64,000 nt of DNA, taken from Capnocytophaga ochracea DSM 7271 (GTDB taxonomy: Bacteria; Bacteroidota; Bacteroidia; Flavobacteriales; Flavobacteriaceae). Under the pieces are notes generated by a model. That model saw only the letters and a list, made by a program, of their open reading frames with translations, was not told where the DNA came from and ran no database searches. Of this stretch, positions 17,016 to 25,608 are shown in pieces; within the stretch, counting starts at the first letter, position 1; each line of letters begins with the position of its first letter. The position numbers were made by a program, and so were the translations under genes. The stretch is taken from NCBI RefSeq assembly GCF_000023285.1, contig NC_013162.1, positions 1,888,501 through 1,952,500 on the forward strand, in the 5' to 3' direction.

Positions 17016-19034
17016 TTGGAAAAAAACGATAAAAAGATAACATCGCGCACTTATTTGGTAGCCATTATGATGCTACTGATGATAGGTGTCATTGCGGTAA
17101 AGCTCATAAAAATACAAATTGACGGTGATGAGTATCGCGCCAAAGTAGACGAAACTACCTTGCGAGAAGCTGATATTATCCCCAGTCAAGGTAATTTGTA
17201 TTCTGATGATGGTAGCTTGCTTGCCACTTCGGTAACTCGGTATGATATCCGTTGGGACGGTATTGCGCCTTCCAGAGCTAATTTCAATAGGTATGTAAAA
17301 CCCCTCAGCGATTCGCTTTCGCGTATGTTTGGAAAACCCAATAGCTATTACTTAAATCTCTTTAAAAAAGAACGTAGCTTAAAGAATCGTTATATGCTCG
17401 TAGCCACTAATCTGGGTTATAGCGAGTACTCCCGAATCAAGAAATTCCCCCTCTTCAATAAAGGTCCTTATAAAGGCGGTATTATTGTCGAGCGCAATAT
17501 AAAACGCGAATATCCATTAGGAGGGATTGCACACCGCAGTATCGGCTATGCCCGTACTGATGAAACAGGCTATACTACCCGTGTAGGTTTGGAAGGTGCT
17601 TATGCCAGCTATTTGTTAGGAACCAAAGGTCGACGCGTAGAACAAAAAATAGCACAAGGACAATGGAAACTTGCCAGTGGTTTTAATATCATCGAACCTA
17701 AGGACGGCTACGACGTAGTGTCTACCATCAATATTAATATCCAAGATATCGCTCACCACGCTTTGCTTACACAACTTAAAAAATACAAAGCTCAGCACGG
17801 TTGTGTGATAGTAATGGAGGTGAATACAGGTGAAATAAAAGCTATTTCTAACTTAGAGCTGAATACTAGAAACGATACGTATTCTGAGCGTTATAACTTT
17901 GCTATTGGTGAAGCACACGAACCTGGTTCAGTCTTCAAACTAATGACGGTAGTAGCCGCTATGGAAGCCCGCAATATCGATACGACTTATGTAGTAGATA
18001 TCAAGGAAGGAAAACAACAGTATTACGATAAGACTTTTCAAGACTCTCAGCATAGGTTTACAGGAAATATAAGTCTAAACAAAGCTTTTTCGGTCTCTTC
18101 TAATGTCGGAATGACTGAACTCGTGCATAGCCTTTTTTCAAAATCTCCTTCTGATTTTACTACCAAGCTCATTCAAATGAACCTAAATCAACCCTTAGAC
18201 TTACCTATTTTAGGCGAAGGTATTCCCTATATCCCTACACCTCGCGACAAAATATGGAGTGGGGTAACGCTTGAGTCAATGGCAATAGGTTATTCCGTAA
18301 AACTTACTCCTTTGCAAAGCTTAGCTTTTTATAATGCAATTGCCAACGGAGGAGTAATGGTCAAACCTCGAATGATAAAAGAAGTAAAGGAATGGAATAA
18401 AACAGTAGAGAAGTTTAATGTGGAGATTATCAATGGTAAAATATGTTCTAAACAAACAGCCGACCGTGCCAAGGGACTATTGGCTAATGTAGTAGAACGT
18501 TCCTACGGTTCAGGGCATCGTCTCCATTCTCCCGATTTCTCAATGGCAGGTAAAACAGGTACAGCTCGTAAGAACTATGCTAGTGCCGATAAGAGTAAGC
18601 TTAGCTATATATCTTCATTTGCAGGCTTCTTTCCTGTCGATAACCCGAAATACTCTTGTATAGTGGTAATTCACGAACCCGATAAGAGTGTAGGTTTTTA
18701 TGGTGCCGATGTATCAGGTCCTGTATTTAAGAGTATTGCTCATAAAATCTATACCAATTCGCTGTTGATGGATACGGTAGAAAATGTAGATAAAATATCA
18801 GCGAGTACCACAACAAACTACGAAGATTACTACGCCAAAGCTGCTAAGTACAAAACTATAATGCCCGACCTTAGCGGTATGAATGTAATGGACGCTGTTG
18901 CTCTCTTGGAGAATATGGGATTACGAGTGAAATTCTCAGGTGAAGGTAAAGTAAGTGCACAATCAATTGCCAAAGGCACTAAAGTACCCCGCAATATAGT
19001 AGTAGTGTTACAATGTGGTAAATTAGAGAATTAG
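17016..19034 (+). CDS. ftsI: Division-specific peptidoglycan transpeptidase (penicillin-binding protein 3)
   Basis: This 672-residue class B penicillin-binding protein cross-links septal peptidoglycan. A single N-terminal membrane helix (about 12-31) leads to a dimerisation domain and then the transpeptidase domain. The catalytic motifs are SVFK near residue 306, SSN near 361 and KTG near 513. The C-terminus carries a PASTA domain (about 615-672, MPDLSGMNVMDAVALLENMG). The likely start is TTG at 17016, because no ATG precedes the membrane helix and 37 bases separate it from ftsL. Next comes a toxin-antitoxin pair instead of the expected murE. Confidence 0.93.
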   Translation: MEKNDKKITSRTYLVAIMMLLMIGVIAVKLIKIQIDGDEYRAKVDETTLREADIIPSQGNLYSDDGSLLATSVTRYDIRWDGIAPSRANFNRYVKPLSDSLSRMFGKPNSYYLNLFKKERSLKNRYMLVATNLGYSEYSRIKKFPLFNKGPYKGGIIVERNIKREYPLGGIAHRSIGYARTDETGYTTRVGLEGAYASYLLGTKGRRVEQKIAQGQWKLASGFNIIEPKDGYDVVSTININIQDIAHHALLTQLKKYKAQHGCVIVMEVNTGEIKAISNLELNTRNDTYSERYNFAIGEAHEPGSVFKLMTVVAAMEARNIDTTYVVDIKEGKQQYYDKTFQDSQHRFTGNISLNKAFSVSSNVGMTELVHSLFSKSPSDFTTKLIQMNLNQPLDLPILGEGIPYIPTPRDKIWSGVTLESMAIGYSVKLTPLQSLAFYNAIANGGVMVKPRMIKEVKEWNKTVEKFNVEIINGKICSKQTADRAKGLLANVVERSYGSGHRLHSPDFSMAGKTGTARKNYASADKSKLSYISSFAGFFPVDNPKYSCIVVIHEPDKSVGFYGADVSGPVFKSIAHKIYTNSLLMDTVENVDKISASTTTNYEDYYAKAAKYKTIMPDLSGMNVMDAVALLENMGLRVKFSGEGKVSAQSIAKGTKVPRNIVVVLQCGKLEN

Positions 19035-19151
19035 CTGACGTGCTAATATACTAATTTTACACTCTGCATTCTATTGTACATTTGTACCCTACAAACTCCA
19101 ACCAGTCCTACTGGTCTGTATTATCCGATTTAAACTAACAACTAAAAAATA

Positions 19152-19472
19152 ATGCTTTTTGATGATTGGAAAGACAAAGACCCTTTAGAAGTTTCTCCTA
19201 CTTTACTTTGGGACTACGACCTCTCTACCTTTGATTGGGAGAAAGGTAAAGTAATAGTCGTACAACGCATTGTAGAAAGGGGGTGGGACAACGATTTTTA
19301 TGCCGCTATGCAATTGTATGGAGGCTTGGAAGCGTTTATAGAAATAGTAAAACAAGTGCCTTACCTAAACGAAAGAGATATGAATTTCGTTTCAAAGGCA
19401 TTTCAAATAGATTTAAACGATTTACAATGTTACAAGAACAAACAGTACCGGGAGCAACTTTTGAACTCCTGA
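19152..19472 (+). CDS. Probable antitoxin of an AbiEii-type pair (DUF6922-like)
   Basis: This 106-residue acidic protein begins MLFDDWKDKDPLEVSPTLLW, with WDYDLSTFDWEKGKVIVVQR and a helical C-terminus. Proteins of this kind, which I place with DUF6922, are regularly encoded just before AbiEii/AbiGii nucleotidyltransferase toxins in Bacteroidota. I infer it is the antitoxin, because it precedes and overlaps the toxin gene by 46 bases. It has no secure DNA-binding motif visible to me. It sits inside the dcw cluster, which normally lacks such genes. Confidence 0.7.
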   Translation: MLFDDWKDKDPLEVSPTLLWDYDLSTFDWEKGKVIVVQRIVERGWDNDFYAAMQLYGGLEAFIEIVKQVPYLNERDMNFVSKAFQIDLNDLQCYKNKQYREQLLNS

Positions 19473-20068
19473 AAATCTTGATGAAAGATGAAAAGCTGAA
19501 TAAATTCTATTTAGCTGGAGGTACTGCTATAGCCCTGTATTTAGGACATCGCACTAGTATTGATTTAGATTTGTTTTCGTTAGAAGATTTTGATAATACT
19601 GAATTAGAGTTCTATCTATCTCAGCAATATAACTTTCTTACTGACAATAAGGCTCGCAGTACTCTAAAAGGAAGTATAGAAGGAGTTAAAATAGACTTTA
19701 TTACTTTTAATACTCCTTTGTGCGAACAGATACAAAACATAGGAGGTATAAGGCTATTCAGTTTGCAGGATATTATTGCAATGAAACTCTTAGCTATTGC
19801 CGATAATGGTACGCGGTTGAAAGATTTTATTGATATAGCCTATTTGTCGATGCAATTTTCTTTTGATGAGATGCTCTCATTTGTAGCTTATAAATTTCCT
19901 AATAAAAATCTACAAATATACCGAAAAGCTCTTTTGTTTCATAATGATATTTATTTTGATGTCCCTATTCAACTCACTGAAAAGAAATACCAATGGGGAA
20001 AGATAGCAAAACGCCTCGATGAAATGGTTACTTCTCCTAAGAAAGTTTTTGAACATTCGCCTTTGTAA
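19427..20068 (+). CDS. AbiEii/AbiGii family nucleotidyltransferase toxin
   Basis: This 213-residue protein has the nucleotidyltransferase signature LAGGTAIALYLGHRTSIDLDLFS near residues 23-45, the fold of AbiEii and MenT-like toxins. These transfer nucleotides to targets, in known cases tRNA 3' ends. A second conserved stretch, LQDIIAMKLLAIADNGTRLKD, follows. I chose the ATG at 19427, which overlaps the antitoxin's last 46 bases; a longer in-frame start at 19283 lies entirely inside the antitoxin gene. The pair would form a type IV-like system for phage defence or stress. A 46-base spacer separates it from murE. Confidence 0.85.
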   Translation: MLQEQTVPGATFELLKILMKDEKLNKFYLAGGTAIALYLGHRTSIDLDLFSLEDFDNTELEFYLSQQYNFLTDNKARSTLKGSIEGVKIDFITFNTPLCEQIQNIGGIRLFSLQDIIAMKLLAIADNGTRLKDFIDIAYLSMQFSFDEMLSFVAYKFPNKNLQIYRKALLFHNDIYFDVPIQLTEKKYQWGKIAKRLDEMVTSPKKVFEHSPL

Positions 20069-20114
20069 AATGACACTGACAAATAGAAAAATTGGTTAAT
20101 TACTAATTAACATT

Positions 20115-21575
20115 ATGAACTTAAAAACATTACTTAAAAACATCACTATAAAAACTTCCCTTTATGTGGAAGATAAAGATATTACCTCCGTTTGCTTCGA
20201 CTCTCGAAAGGCGGAAAAAGGAAGTATGTTTGTTGCCATCACGGGTACGCAATCTAACGGACACGAATACATAGACCAAGCTATACGCAGTGGCGCAACC
20301 GCTATTGTATGTGAGCAATTACCTCAACAACCTTTGCCTGGTGTAAGTTATATAGTAGTCCCCAATAGTCATAGTGCTTTAGCCTTGATTGCAGCTAACT
20401 TCTATGGCAATCCTTCTGAAAAACTTATCTTAGTAGGCGTAACAGGCACTAACGGAAAGACTACCATTGCAACGCTTCTCTACCAATTGTTTAGAAAAGC
20501 AGGACAAAAAGCGGGGTTGCTCTCCACAGTGGCGGTATACGTAGACGACCAGTGCTTTGAAGCAACTCACACTACCCCCGACCCTCTTCAACTGAATCAT
20601 TATCTGCACTTAATGGTAGAACAAGGGGTGAAATATTGCTTTATGGAAGTGAGCTCTCACGGCATCGACCAGCATCGTACTGAAGGACTACAGTTCGCAG
20701 GAGGTATCTTCACTAACCTCACCCGCGACCACCTCGATTATCACAAGACCTTCGCTGCCTATCGCGATGTGAAAAAGCGCTTCTTTGATGCGTTACCCGC
20801 TACCGCTTTTGCCTTAGTAAACAACGATGATAAGAATGGGGCTTTTATGCTACAAAATACCAAAGCCCAAAAGAAAACATACGCACTCAAAACTCACGCA
20901 GATTATAAGGCATATATCATTGAGAGCAGATTTGACGGCTTGCTGTTGCGTATCAATCAGCACGAGGTATGGACAAAACTCATAGGTGAGTTTAATGCTT
21001 ATAACCTTTTGGCGGTATATGCTACAGCTACTCTATTGAGTATTGACGAAATTGAGGCTCTTACTCTTATCAGCGCCATAGAACCTGTGGCAGGACGTTT
21101 TCAGTATGCAGTATCGGCTACGGGAGTGATTACCATAGTGGATTATGCTCATACCCCCGATGCCCTTGAAAACGTTCTGAAAACCATTAACGATATACGC
21201 ACTCACAACGAGACCCTCACTACTGTAGTGGGCTGTGGAGGCAATCGCGACAAAGGTAAACGTCCTATAATGGCTGATATAGCTACAACCCTCAGCGATA
21301 ATGTAATCCTCACTTCCGACAATCCTCGCAACGAAGAACCTGAGACAATTCTTTCCGAAATGCAACAAGGGGTACAGCCACAATACTTTCACAAAGTACA
21401 AACCATCACCGACCGTCGTCAGGCAATACAATCCGTTTGCAAGAATGCCAAAAAGGGAGACATCATTCTCATCGCCGGTAAGGGACACGAAACTTACCAA
21501 GAAATTAAAGGCGTTAGACACCATTTCGACGACTTTGAAATTGTACGGGAATACTTGGAGCTCTATAAGAAATAA
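20115..21575 (+). CDS. murE: UDP-N-acetylmuramoyl-tripeptide synthetase (meso-diaminopimelate ligase)
   Basis: This 486-residue cytosolic Mur ligase adds the third amino acid to UDP-MurNAc-L-Ala-D-Glu. The ATP-binding motif GVTGTNGKTTIATLL is near residue 112. FMEVSSHGID and DYAHTPDALENVL follow. DNPRNEEP near residue 400 carries the DNPR signature of enzymes that use meso-diaminopimelate, consistent with dapF elsewhere in the window. It would normally follow ftsI; here the toxin-antitoxin pair intervenes. The dcw cluster ends here: mraY, murD, ftsW and the rest are not in the window. Confidence 0.95.
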   Translation: MNLKTLLKNITIKTSLYVEDKDITSVCFDSRKAEKGSMFVAITGTQSNGHEYIDQAIRSGATAIVCEQLPQQPLPGVSYIVVPNSHSALALIAANFYGNPSEKLILVGVTGTNGKTTIATLLYQLFRKAGQKAGLLSTVAVYVDDQCFEATHTTPDPLQLNHYLHLMVEQGVKYCFMEVSSHGIDQHRTEGLQFAGGIFTNLTRDHLDYHKTFAAYRDVKKRFFDALPATAFALVNNDDKNGAFMLQNTKAQKKTYALKTHADYKAYIIESRFDGLLLRINQHEVWTKLIGEFNAYNLLAVYATATLLSIDEIEALTLISAIEPVAGRFQYAVSATGVITIVDYAHTPDALENVLKTINDIRTHNETLTTVVGCGGNRDKGKRPIMADIATTLSDNVILTSDNPRNEEPETILSEMQQGVQPQYFHKVQTITDRRQAIQSVCKNAKKGDIILIAGKGHETYQEIKGVRHHFDDFEIVREYLELYKK

Positions 21576-21625
21576 GATTAGGTTTTAAGAGGGGAGTTTT
21601 TAAGTATTTACATCATTATAAAATT

Positions 21626-21662
21626 AAACTTTTCCAAGAACTTAAAGCTCTTGGAAAAGTTT
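21626..21662 (+). terminator. Terminator hairpin after murE
   Basis: A 13-bp stem (AACTTTTCCAAGA against TCTTGGAAAAGTT) with a 9-base loop, followed by TTATTATG, lies 50 bases after the murE stop. The trailing T run is short. Confidence 0.6.
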
Positions 21663-21734
21663 ATTATGCCACTACTTTGTTTTAAGATTTAAATTGTGTA
21701 TATTTATTTTCCTTATACGACGTTCATTAAGATA

Positions 21735-21765
21735 AAAAAAGCTCCAACTTTGTTGGAGCTTTTTT
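21735..21765 (-). terminator. Bidirectional terminator of tRNA-Arg
   Basis: A 9-bp stem (AGCTCCAAC/GTTGGAGCT) with loop TTT is flanked by A and T runs on both sides. On the minus strand it starts three bases beyond the tRNA 3' end. Confidence 0.8.
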
Positions 21766-21767
21766 CG

Positions 21768-21841
21768 TGACCTCGACAGGATTCAAACCTGTAACCTTCT
21801 GAGCCGTAATCAGATGCGCTATTCAGTTGCGCCACGAGGCC
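21768..21841 (-). tRNA. tRNA-Arg (anticodon ACG)
   Basis: The minus strand folds as a 74-base cloverleaf. The acceptor stem is GGCCTCG/CGAGGTC (one G-U pair) with discriminator A. The anticodon arm is TCTGA-TTACGGC-TCAGA, giving anticodon ACG. The T arm is ACAGG-TTTGAAT-CCTGT. CCA is not encoded. The A34 is presumably edited to inosine to read CGN codons. Confidence 0.93.
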
Positions 21842-21865
21842 ATTGTTGTTCTTGTTTTACGGGTG

Positions 21866-21895
21866 CAAAGGTACGACCTTTTTTGAAACCTGCAA
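21866..21895 (-). promoter_or_regulatory. Promoter of tRNA-Arg
   Basis: Minus-strand TTG near 21893-21895, a 19-base gap and TACCTTTG (21866-21873), 24 bases before the mature 5' end. Confidence 0.6.
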
Positions 21896-21930
21896 ACTTT
21901 TTCACAACTTTTTCACAAATTATTTTCTTC

Positions 21931-22983
21931 TTACTTTACTTGCACTCTCCAGCCGAAGGGATCTTCAGCCTTGTTATACTGAATGTTAAGTATCGCTTGT
22001 TTGATTTTATCGGTATATAATTCAGCAGGACGATTTACGCTGTAATCTTTGCCTTTATAGCCAAATCCAGATATAGGGCTAATCACAGCTGCCGTTCCAC
22101 AACCAAATGCTTCTTTCAATTCACCTTTTTCAGATGCTTCGATAAGTTCGGTTACTTTCACGGGGCGTACTTCGGTTTTGATACCTAATTTTTCGGCTAC
22201 TGCAATGATACTTTTACGAGTTACCCCATCGAGAATACGCTCACTGGTAGGGCAAGTAACAAGGGTATCACCAAAACGGAACCATAGGTTCATTGTACCT
22301 GCTTCTTCTAAGAATTGGTGTGTAGCATCGTCTGTCCACATCACTTGTTGGTAACCTTCATTGGCAGCTTCTTGGGTAGGGAAAAACTGACCTGCGTAGT
22401 TACCTGCTGCTTTAGCAAAACCAAAACCTCCATTAGCAGCACGGCTATAATAGTCTGCTATTTTTACTTTTACATCGCCTTTGTAATAAGCTTGTACAGG
22501 GGCAGTAATAATCATAAAGAGGTAGTTTTTAGCAGGAGCCGCTTGTACGCCAGCAGTAGTAGCAATCATAAATGGGCGCAAATAGAGGGCATTGCCAAAT
22601 CCGGGTTTTATCCACTCACTATCAATATCTACAAGAGTACGGAGAGCTTGGTCAAACCATTCTTCAGGAAACTCAGGCATTGCCAAGCGTGAGCAGGATT
22701 TATTGATACGTTTGTAGTTTTCTTGCGGACGGAATAGAAAAACGTGTCCGTTGTCGTCCTTATAAGCTTTCATTCCCTCAAAAACAGCTTGTCCGTAGTG
22801 AAATACGCTTGCTGAAGGCTCAAGGGTTATAGGAGCATAAGGTTTGATGGTTGGGTTTTGCCACTGTCCATCTTTGTATTCACAGATGAACATATGGTCA
22901 GCAAAAGTTTTACCAAAACTCAGTTTTGAAAAGTCTATCTGGTTAATACGACTTTCTTTTACTTTTTCAATCTTTAAATTCAT
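21931..22983 (-). CDS. ilvE: Branched-chain amino acid aminotransferase
   Basis: This 350-residue cytosolic PLP enzyme of fold type IV interconverts leucine, isoleucine and valine with their 2-oxo acids. Motifs include HYGQAVFEGMKAYKD, NALYLRPFMIA, NLWFRFGD, ERILDGVTRKSI and FGCGTAAVISPI, all in BCAT order. Length and motifs fit the long BCAT (group II) form. It is a single gene with its own promoter, between tRNA-Arg and the divergent mnmD. Confidence 0.95.
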   Translation of the reverse strand: MNLKIEKVKESRINQIDFSKLSFGKTFADHMFICEYKDGQWQNPTIKPYAPITLEPSASVFHYGQAVFEGMKAYKDDNGHVFLFRPQENYKRINKSCSRLAMPEFPEEWFDQALRTLVDIDSEWIKPGFGNALYLRPFMIATTAGVQAAPAKNYLFMIITAPVQAYYKGDVKVKIADYYSRAANGGFGFAKAAGNYAGQFFPTQEAANEGYQQVMWTDDATHQFLEEAGTMNLWFRFGDTLVTCPTSERILDGVTRKSIIAVAEKLGIKTEVRPVKVTELIEASEKGELKEAFGCGTAAVISPISGFGYKGKDYSVNRPAELYTDKIKQAILNIQYNKAEDPFGWRVQVK

Positions 22984-23018
22984 ATTGTTTTAGTTTTTGA
23001 TTTTGTCTAAATTTTTGT

Positions 23019-23026
23019 CAAAGGTA
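23019..23026 (-). promoter_or_regulatory. Promoter -7 element of ilvE
   Basis: TACCTTTG on the minus strand, about 36 bases before the ilvE start. No good TTG lies at the expected -33 distance. Confidence 0.45.
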
Positions 23027-23135
23027 CAAAATATTTTTTAACTTTGTCGCGTAAAACACAAAAATCTTTACCTATATTTTTCAACACACTAACTATTAAA
23101 CGATTACTTGTTATCTTTTATCTTTTACCTGAATA

Positions 23136-23798
23136 ATGACTCACGAACTTATAAAAACCTCTGATGGCTCTACTAGTCTTTATATTCCACAGTTAGACGA
23201 GACCTATCACTCAGTACACGGTGCGCTTCAAGAAACCCAACACGTGTTTATCAAAAACGGATTGCAACTGTTTGACCATCAAAGCATCTCTATCTTAGAA
23301 ATTGGCTTTGGTACGGGGCTTAACGCTTTGGCTACTTACAAGGAACACGAATCCTTGCAACTGAATATTCGTTACGAAACGGTAGAAGCCTACCCACTTT
23401 CGTGTGACGAAGCCTCGCAAATGAACTTTCCACAGATGCTCAACGCTCCAGCACTCGTGCCCGTTTTTGAGCAGATGCACCGTTGTGAGTGGAACAAACT
23501 CATTACCATATTACCCTCTTTTAGTTTCAAAAAGCGATTACAACGTTTTGAAACTATCAACGATACCGATACTTTCAACCTTATTTATTTCGATGCTTTT
23601 GGGGCGCAAGTACAACCTGAATTATGGCAAGAAGCTATTTTCCAACGAATGTACACTGCTCTCAAACAAGGAGGCTATTTGGTAACCTACGCTGCCAAAG
23701 GCTCTGTACGCCGTGCGATGCAAGCTTGTGGCTTTACGGTGGAGCGATTGCCTGGTCCGCCTATGAAAAGGGAAATGTTACGCGCTCACAAGGATTAA
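23136..23798 (+). CDS. mnmD: tRNA 5-(aminomethyl)-2-thiouridine methyltransferase MnmD
   Basis: This 220-residue cytosolic SAM methyltransferase completes mnm5s2U34 in tRNA wobble positions. MnmD is the stand-alone form of the N-terminal half of enterobacterial MnmC. YHSVHGALQETQHVFI, the SAM motif ILEIGFGTGLNAL near residue 54 and FNLIYFDAFGAQVQPELW are characteristic. The C-terminal 12 codons overlap the end of menC on the opposite strand by 38 bases. Divergent from ilvE over 152 bases. Confidence 0.9.
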   Translation: MTHELIKTSDGSTSLYIPQLDETYHSVHGALQETQHVFIKNGLQLFDHQSISILEIGFGTGLNALATYKEHESLQLNIRYETVEAYPLSCDEASQMNFPQMLNAPALVPVFEQMHRCEWNKLITILPSFSFKKRLQRFETINDTDTFNLIYFDAFGAQVQPELWQEAIFQRMYTALKQGGYLVTYAAKGSVRRAMQACGFTVERLPGPPMKREMLRAHKD

Positions 23799-24786
23799 AA
23801 CCTAAATGTCCGTTTTCCACATACAAAGGAAAAGGTATATTGTTTGTATACAGCATTCCCGTGCCTAAGCCTTGGGGCATTGAGCTGTGAAGTGTGTACG
23901 TCCACTGTGCGATGGCATTGAGCCCTATATTGCTTTCCAAAGCCGAGGTTACCCACCAACCTATGCCTAATGTTTCGGCGAGGGTTATCCATTCTTCAGA
24001 ACCTCTATAACCTCCTATAAGCGAAGGTTTTAAAATGATATACTGCGGTTGTATCTCTCTCAGAAGTCGTTGTTTTTCTTCCCTTGTAAATACCCCTATC
24101 AGCTCCTCGTCTAGGGCGATAGGCAGAGGTGTTTGCTCACATAGTTCAGCCATCGCTTCCCACTGTCCTGCCCGTATAGGTTGCTCAATAGAGTGTAATT
24201 GCAAAGTAGCCAAGCGTTCTAAATACCTCAGTGCCTCAGTTGCTTGAAACGCACCATTAGCATCTACCCGTATTTCTATATCGCTTGCCGAAAACTCATT
24301 GCGCAAGGCTTTCAAGATACGGTATTCTTCTTCAAAGTCAATCGCTCCTATCTTCATTTTGATACAGCGAAAACCCTGAGCGAGTTTCTCTTTTATCTGC
24401 GCTTTCATAAAGTCGGGAGAGCCCATCCAAATGAGTCCATTGATAGGTATAGCGTCTTTTCCCTTCGTAAAGTTCGAAGGAAAGAGCTCGTACCAGTGTG
24501 GAGCTGCTACCGACCTAAAGGCTTGTTCCACACCAAATTGTATAGACGGAAAAGTCTTGAGCTCTTCTAATAAAGCCTTTTCTCCCAAGTGTAAGTGTTG
24601 TTCTACCCATTGCAATTTAGCCTCATAATCAGGTACGTCATCGGCACTAAGCCCACGAAAGAGGTTGCATTCTCCTATGCCTTTTTTGCCCTCTTGTTCT
24701 ATTACCAAAAAAAAGGTCTCTTTGGAGGTAAGAACCCCTCTTGATGTCCCTGAAGGACGTTTAAAATTGAGAATGTGTTTAATCAT
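23761..24786 (-). CDS. menC: o-Succinylbenzoate synthase (enolase superfamily)
   Basis: This 341-residue cytosolic enzyme dehydrates SHCHC to o-succinylbenzoate in menaquinone synthesis. Enolase-superfamily catalytic residues appear in order: the KMK motif (FRCIKMKIGAIDFEEE), Asp in RVDANGAF, Glu in HSIEQPI, Asp in ALDEEL and Lys in IILKPSLIGG. The related dipeptide epimerases share this layout, but the family call fits the presence of menE elsewhere here. I chose ATG 24786; an upstream in-frame start would translate a REP-like repeat. It converges on mnmD with a 38-base tail overlap. Confidence 0.85.
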   Translation of the reverse strand: MIKHILNFKRPSGTSRGVLTSKETFFLVIEQEGKKGIGECNLFRGLSADDVPDYEAKLQWVEQHLHLGEKALLEELKTFPSIQFGVEQAFRSVAAPHWYELFPSNFTKGKDAIPINGLIWMGSPDFMKAQIKEKLAQGFRCIKMKIGAIDFEEEYRILKALRNEFSASDIEIRVDANGAFQATEALRYLERLATLQLHSIEQPIRAGQWEAMAELCEQTPLPIALDEELIGVFTREEKQRLLREIQPQYIILKPSLIGGYRGSEEWITLAETLGIGWWVTSALESNIGLNAIAQWTYTLHSSMPQGLGTGMLYTNNIPFPLYVENGHLGFNPCERVTFPFS

Positions 24787-24791
24787 AATTT

Positions 24792-24810
24792 GGTGCGAGC
24801 CGCGCGAGCA
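24792..24810. repeat. REP-like unit between tsaE and menC
   Basis: GGTGCGAGCCGCGCGAGCA lies in the short spacer upstream of the menC start and just after the tsaE stop on the same strand. It is one 18-bp palindromic unit with a GC-rich core. Confidence 0.65.
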
Positions 24811-24831
24811 TTTTATCAATTTTCTAATTTT

Positions 24832-25239
24832 TTAATTGCTAACTACTAATTTTCTATAGTTTTTATCTATTTGTATCAATTCGACTGTGGTATAAGTATT
24901 AGGCAAGTATTTTTCAACCTTTTCCGCCCATTCAATAAAACACCAATCGCCCGAATAGAGGTATTCTTCGAAGCCAATATCAAAAGCCTCTTCCTCGTTT
25001 TTAATACGGTAGAAATCGAAGTGGTAAATACGACTATCAGCACCTTCATAAGGGTTCACAAGGCTAAAAGTAGGGCTACTCACATTGTCTGTACTACCTA
25101 AGGTACGCACCAAGGCTTTGATGAGTGTTGTTTTGCCAAATCCCATTCCTCCTCTGAAAATCACCACTTTGCAGTGTAAGTGAGGAAGAAGTTTTTTTGC
25201 AATTGTATCGATATCCGCTAAAGTGTAGGTAAATTCCAT
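24832..25239 (-). CDS. tsaE: tRNA threonylcarbamoyladenosine biosynthesis ATPase
   Basis: This is a 135-residue P-loop ATPase partner of TsaB/TsaD in forming t6A37 on ANN-decoding tRNAs. The Walker A motif is FRGGMGFGKTTLIKAL. SSPTFSLVNPYEG and YHFDFYRI follow, with the conserved Trp-rich FIEWAEKVEKYLP. I use the ATG at 25239: a longer frame to 25296 exists, but the promoter TAACTTTG lies inside it. A REP-like unit separates it from menC downstream. Confidence 0.93.
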   Translation of the reverse strand: MEFTYTLADIDTIAKKLLPHLHCKVVIFRGGMGFGKTTLIKALVRTLGSTDNVSSPTFSLVNPYEGADSRIYHFDFYRIKNEEEAFDIGFEEYLYSGDWCFIEWAEKVEKYLPNTYTTVELIQIDKNYRKLVVSN

Positions 25240-25256
25240 AACGTTATTTTTGAGGG

Positions 25257-25264
25257 CAAAGTTA
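25257..25264 (-). promoter_or_regulatory. Promoter -7 element of tsaE
   Basis: TAACTTTG on the minus strand, about 18 bases before the chosen start codon. The -33 partner is unclear. Confidence 0.45.
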
Positions 25265-25405
25265 GCAAATAATTGCGAATGACCTTCGTTCGACATTGAA
25301 AAGAATTTTTAATGTTATATACAAAAATCTTAAAAAATCAAAAAATGGAAATTAACTGAATTATAGAAATTATATTATTTTTAACTATTGTATATCAAGT
25401 GTTTA

Positions 25406-25482
25406 TATACCTTTTGTATAACAATCTTCCAAGATTCGTTCAAGGTTCCTATAAGCTTCCTATAAGCTAAGTATAAGTTATC
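25406..25482 (+). repeat. 11-bp-phased intergenic element, copy 2
   Basis: Seven 11-mers in register: TATACCTTTTG, TATAACAATCT, TCCAAGATTCG, TTCAAGGTTCC, TATAAGCTTCC, TATAAGCTAAG, TATAAGTTATC. It lies in the divergent spacer between tsaE and dcuB, about 50 bases upstream of the dcuB promoter. The rest of this 370-bp spacer is AT-rich and shows no other feature. Confidence 0.85.
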
Positions 25483-25533
25483 TCCTAAATTTAAAAGTTC
25501 TTTTTATTTTAAAAAATATTCTTTTTCTCTTTT

Positions 25534-25560
25534 TTGTTTTCAAAAACTTTCGTATCTTTG
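25534..25560 (+). promoter_or_regulatory. Promoter of the dcuB-ansB group
   Basis: TTG at 25534-25536, a 16-base gap and TATCTTTG at 25553-25560. The spacing is shorter than usual; the start codon is at 25609. Confidence 0.5.
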
Positions 25561-25608
25561 ACCCAAAATTAGTAGTTGCTAATTGTTATTCTCAATTATT
25601 CATTGAAT

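Noticed and set aside
25240-25608. Riboswitch or attenuator before dcuB
   Set aside because: I saw no conserved riboswitch core or paired leader; the spacer is AT-rich apart from the 11-bp element and promoter.
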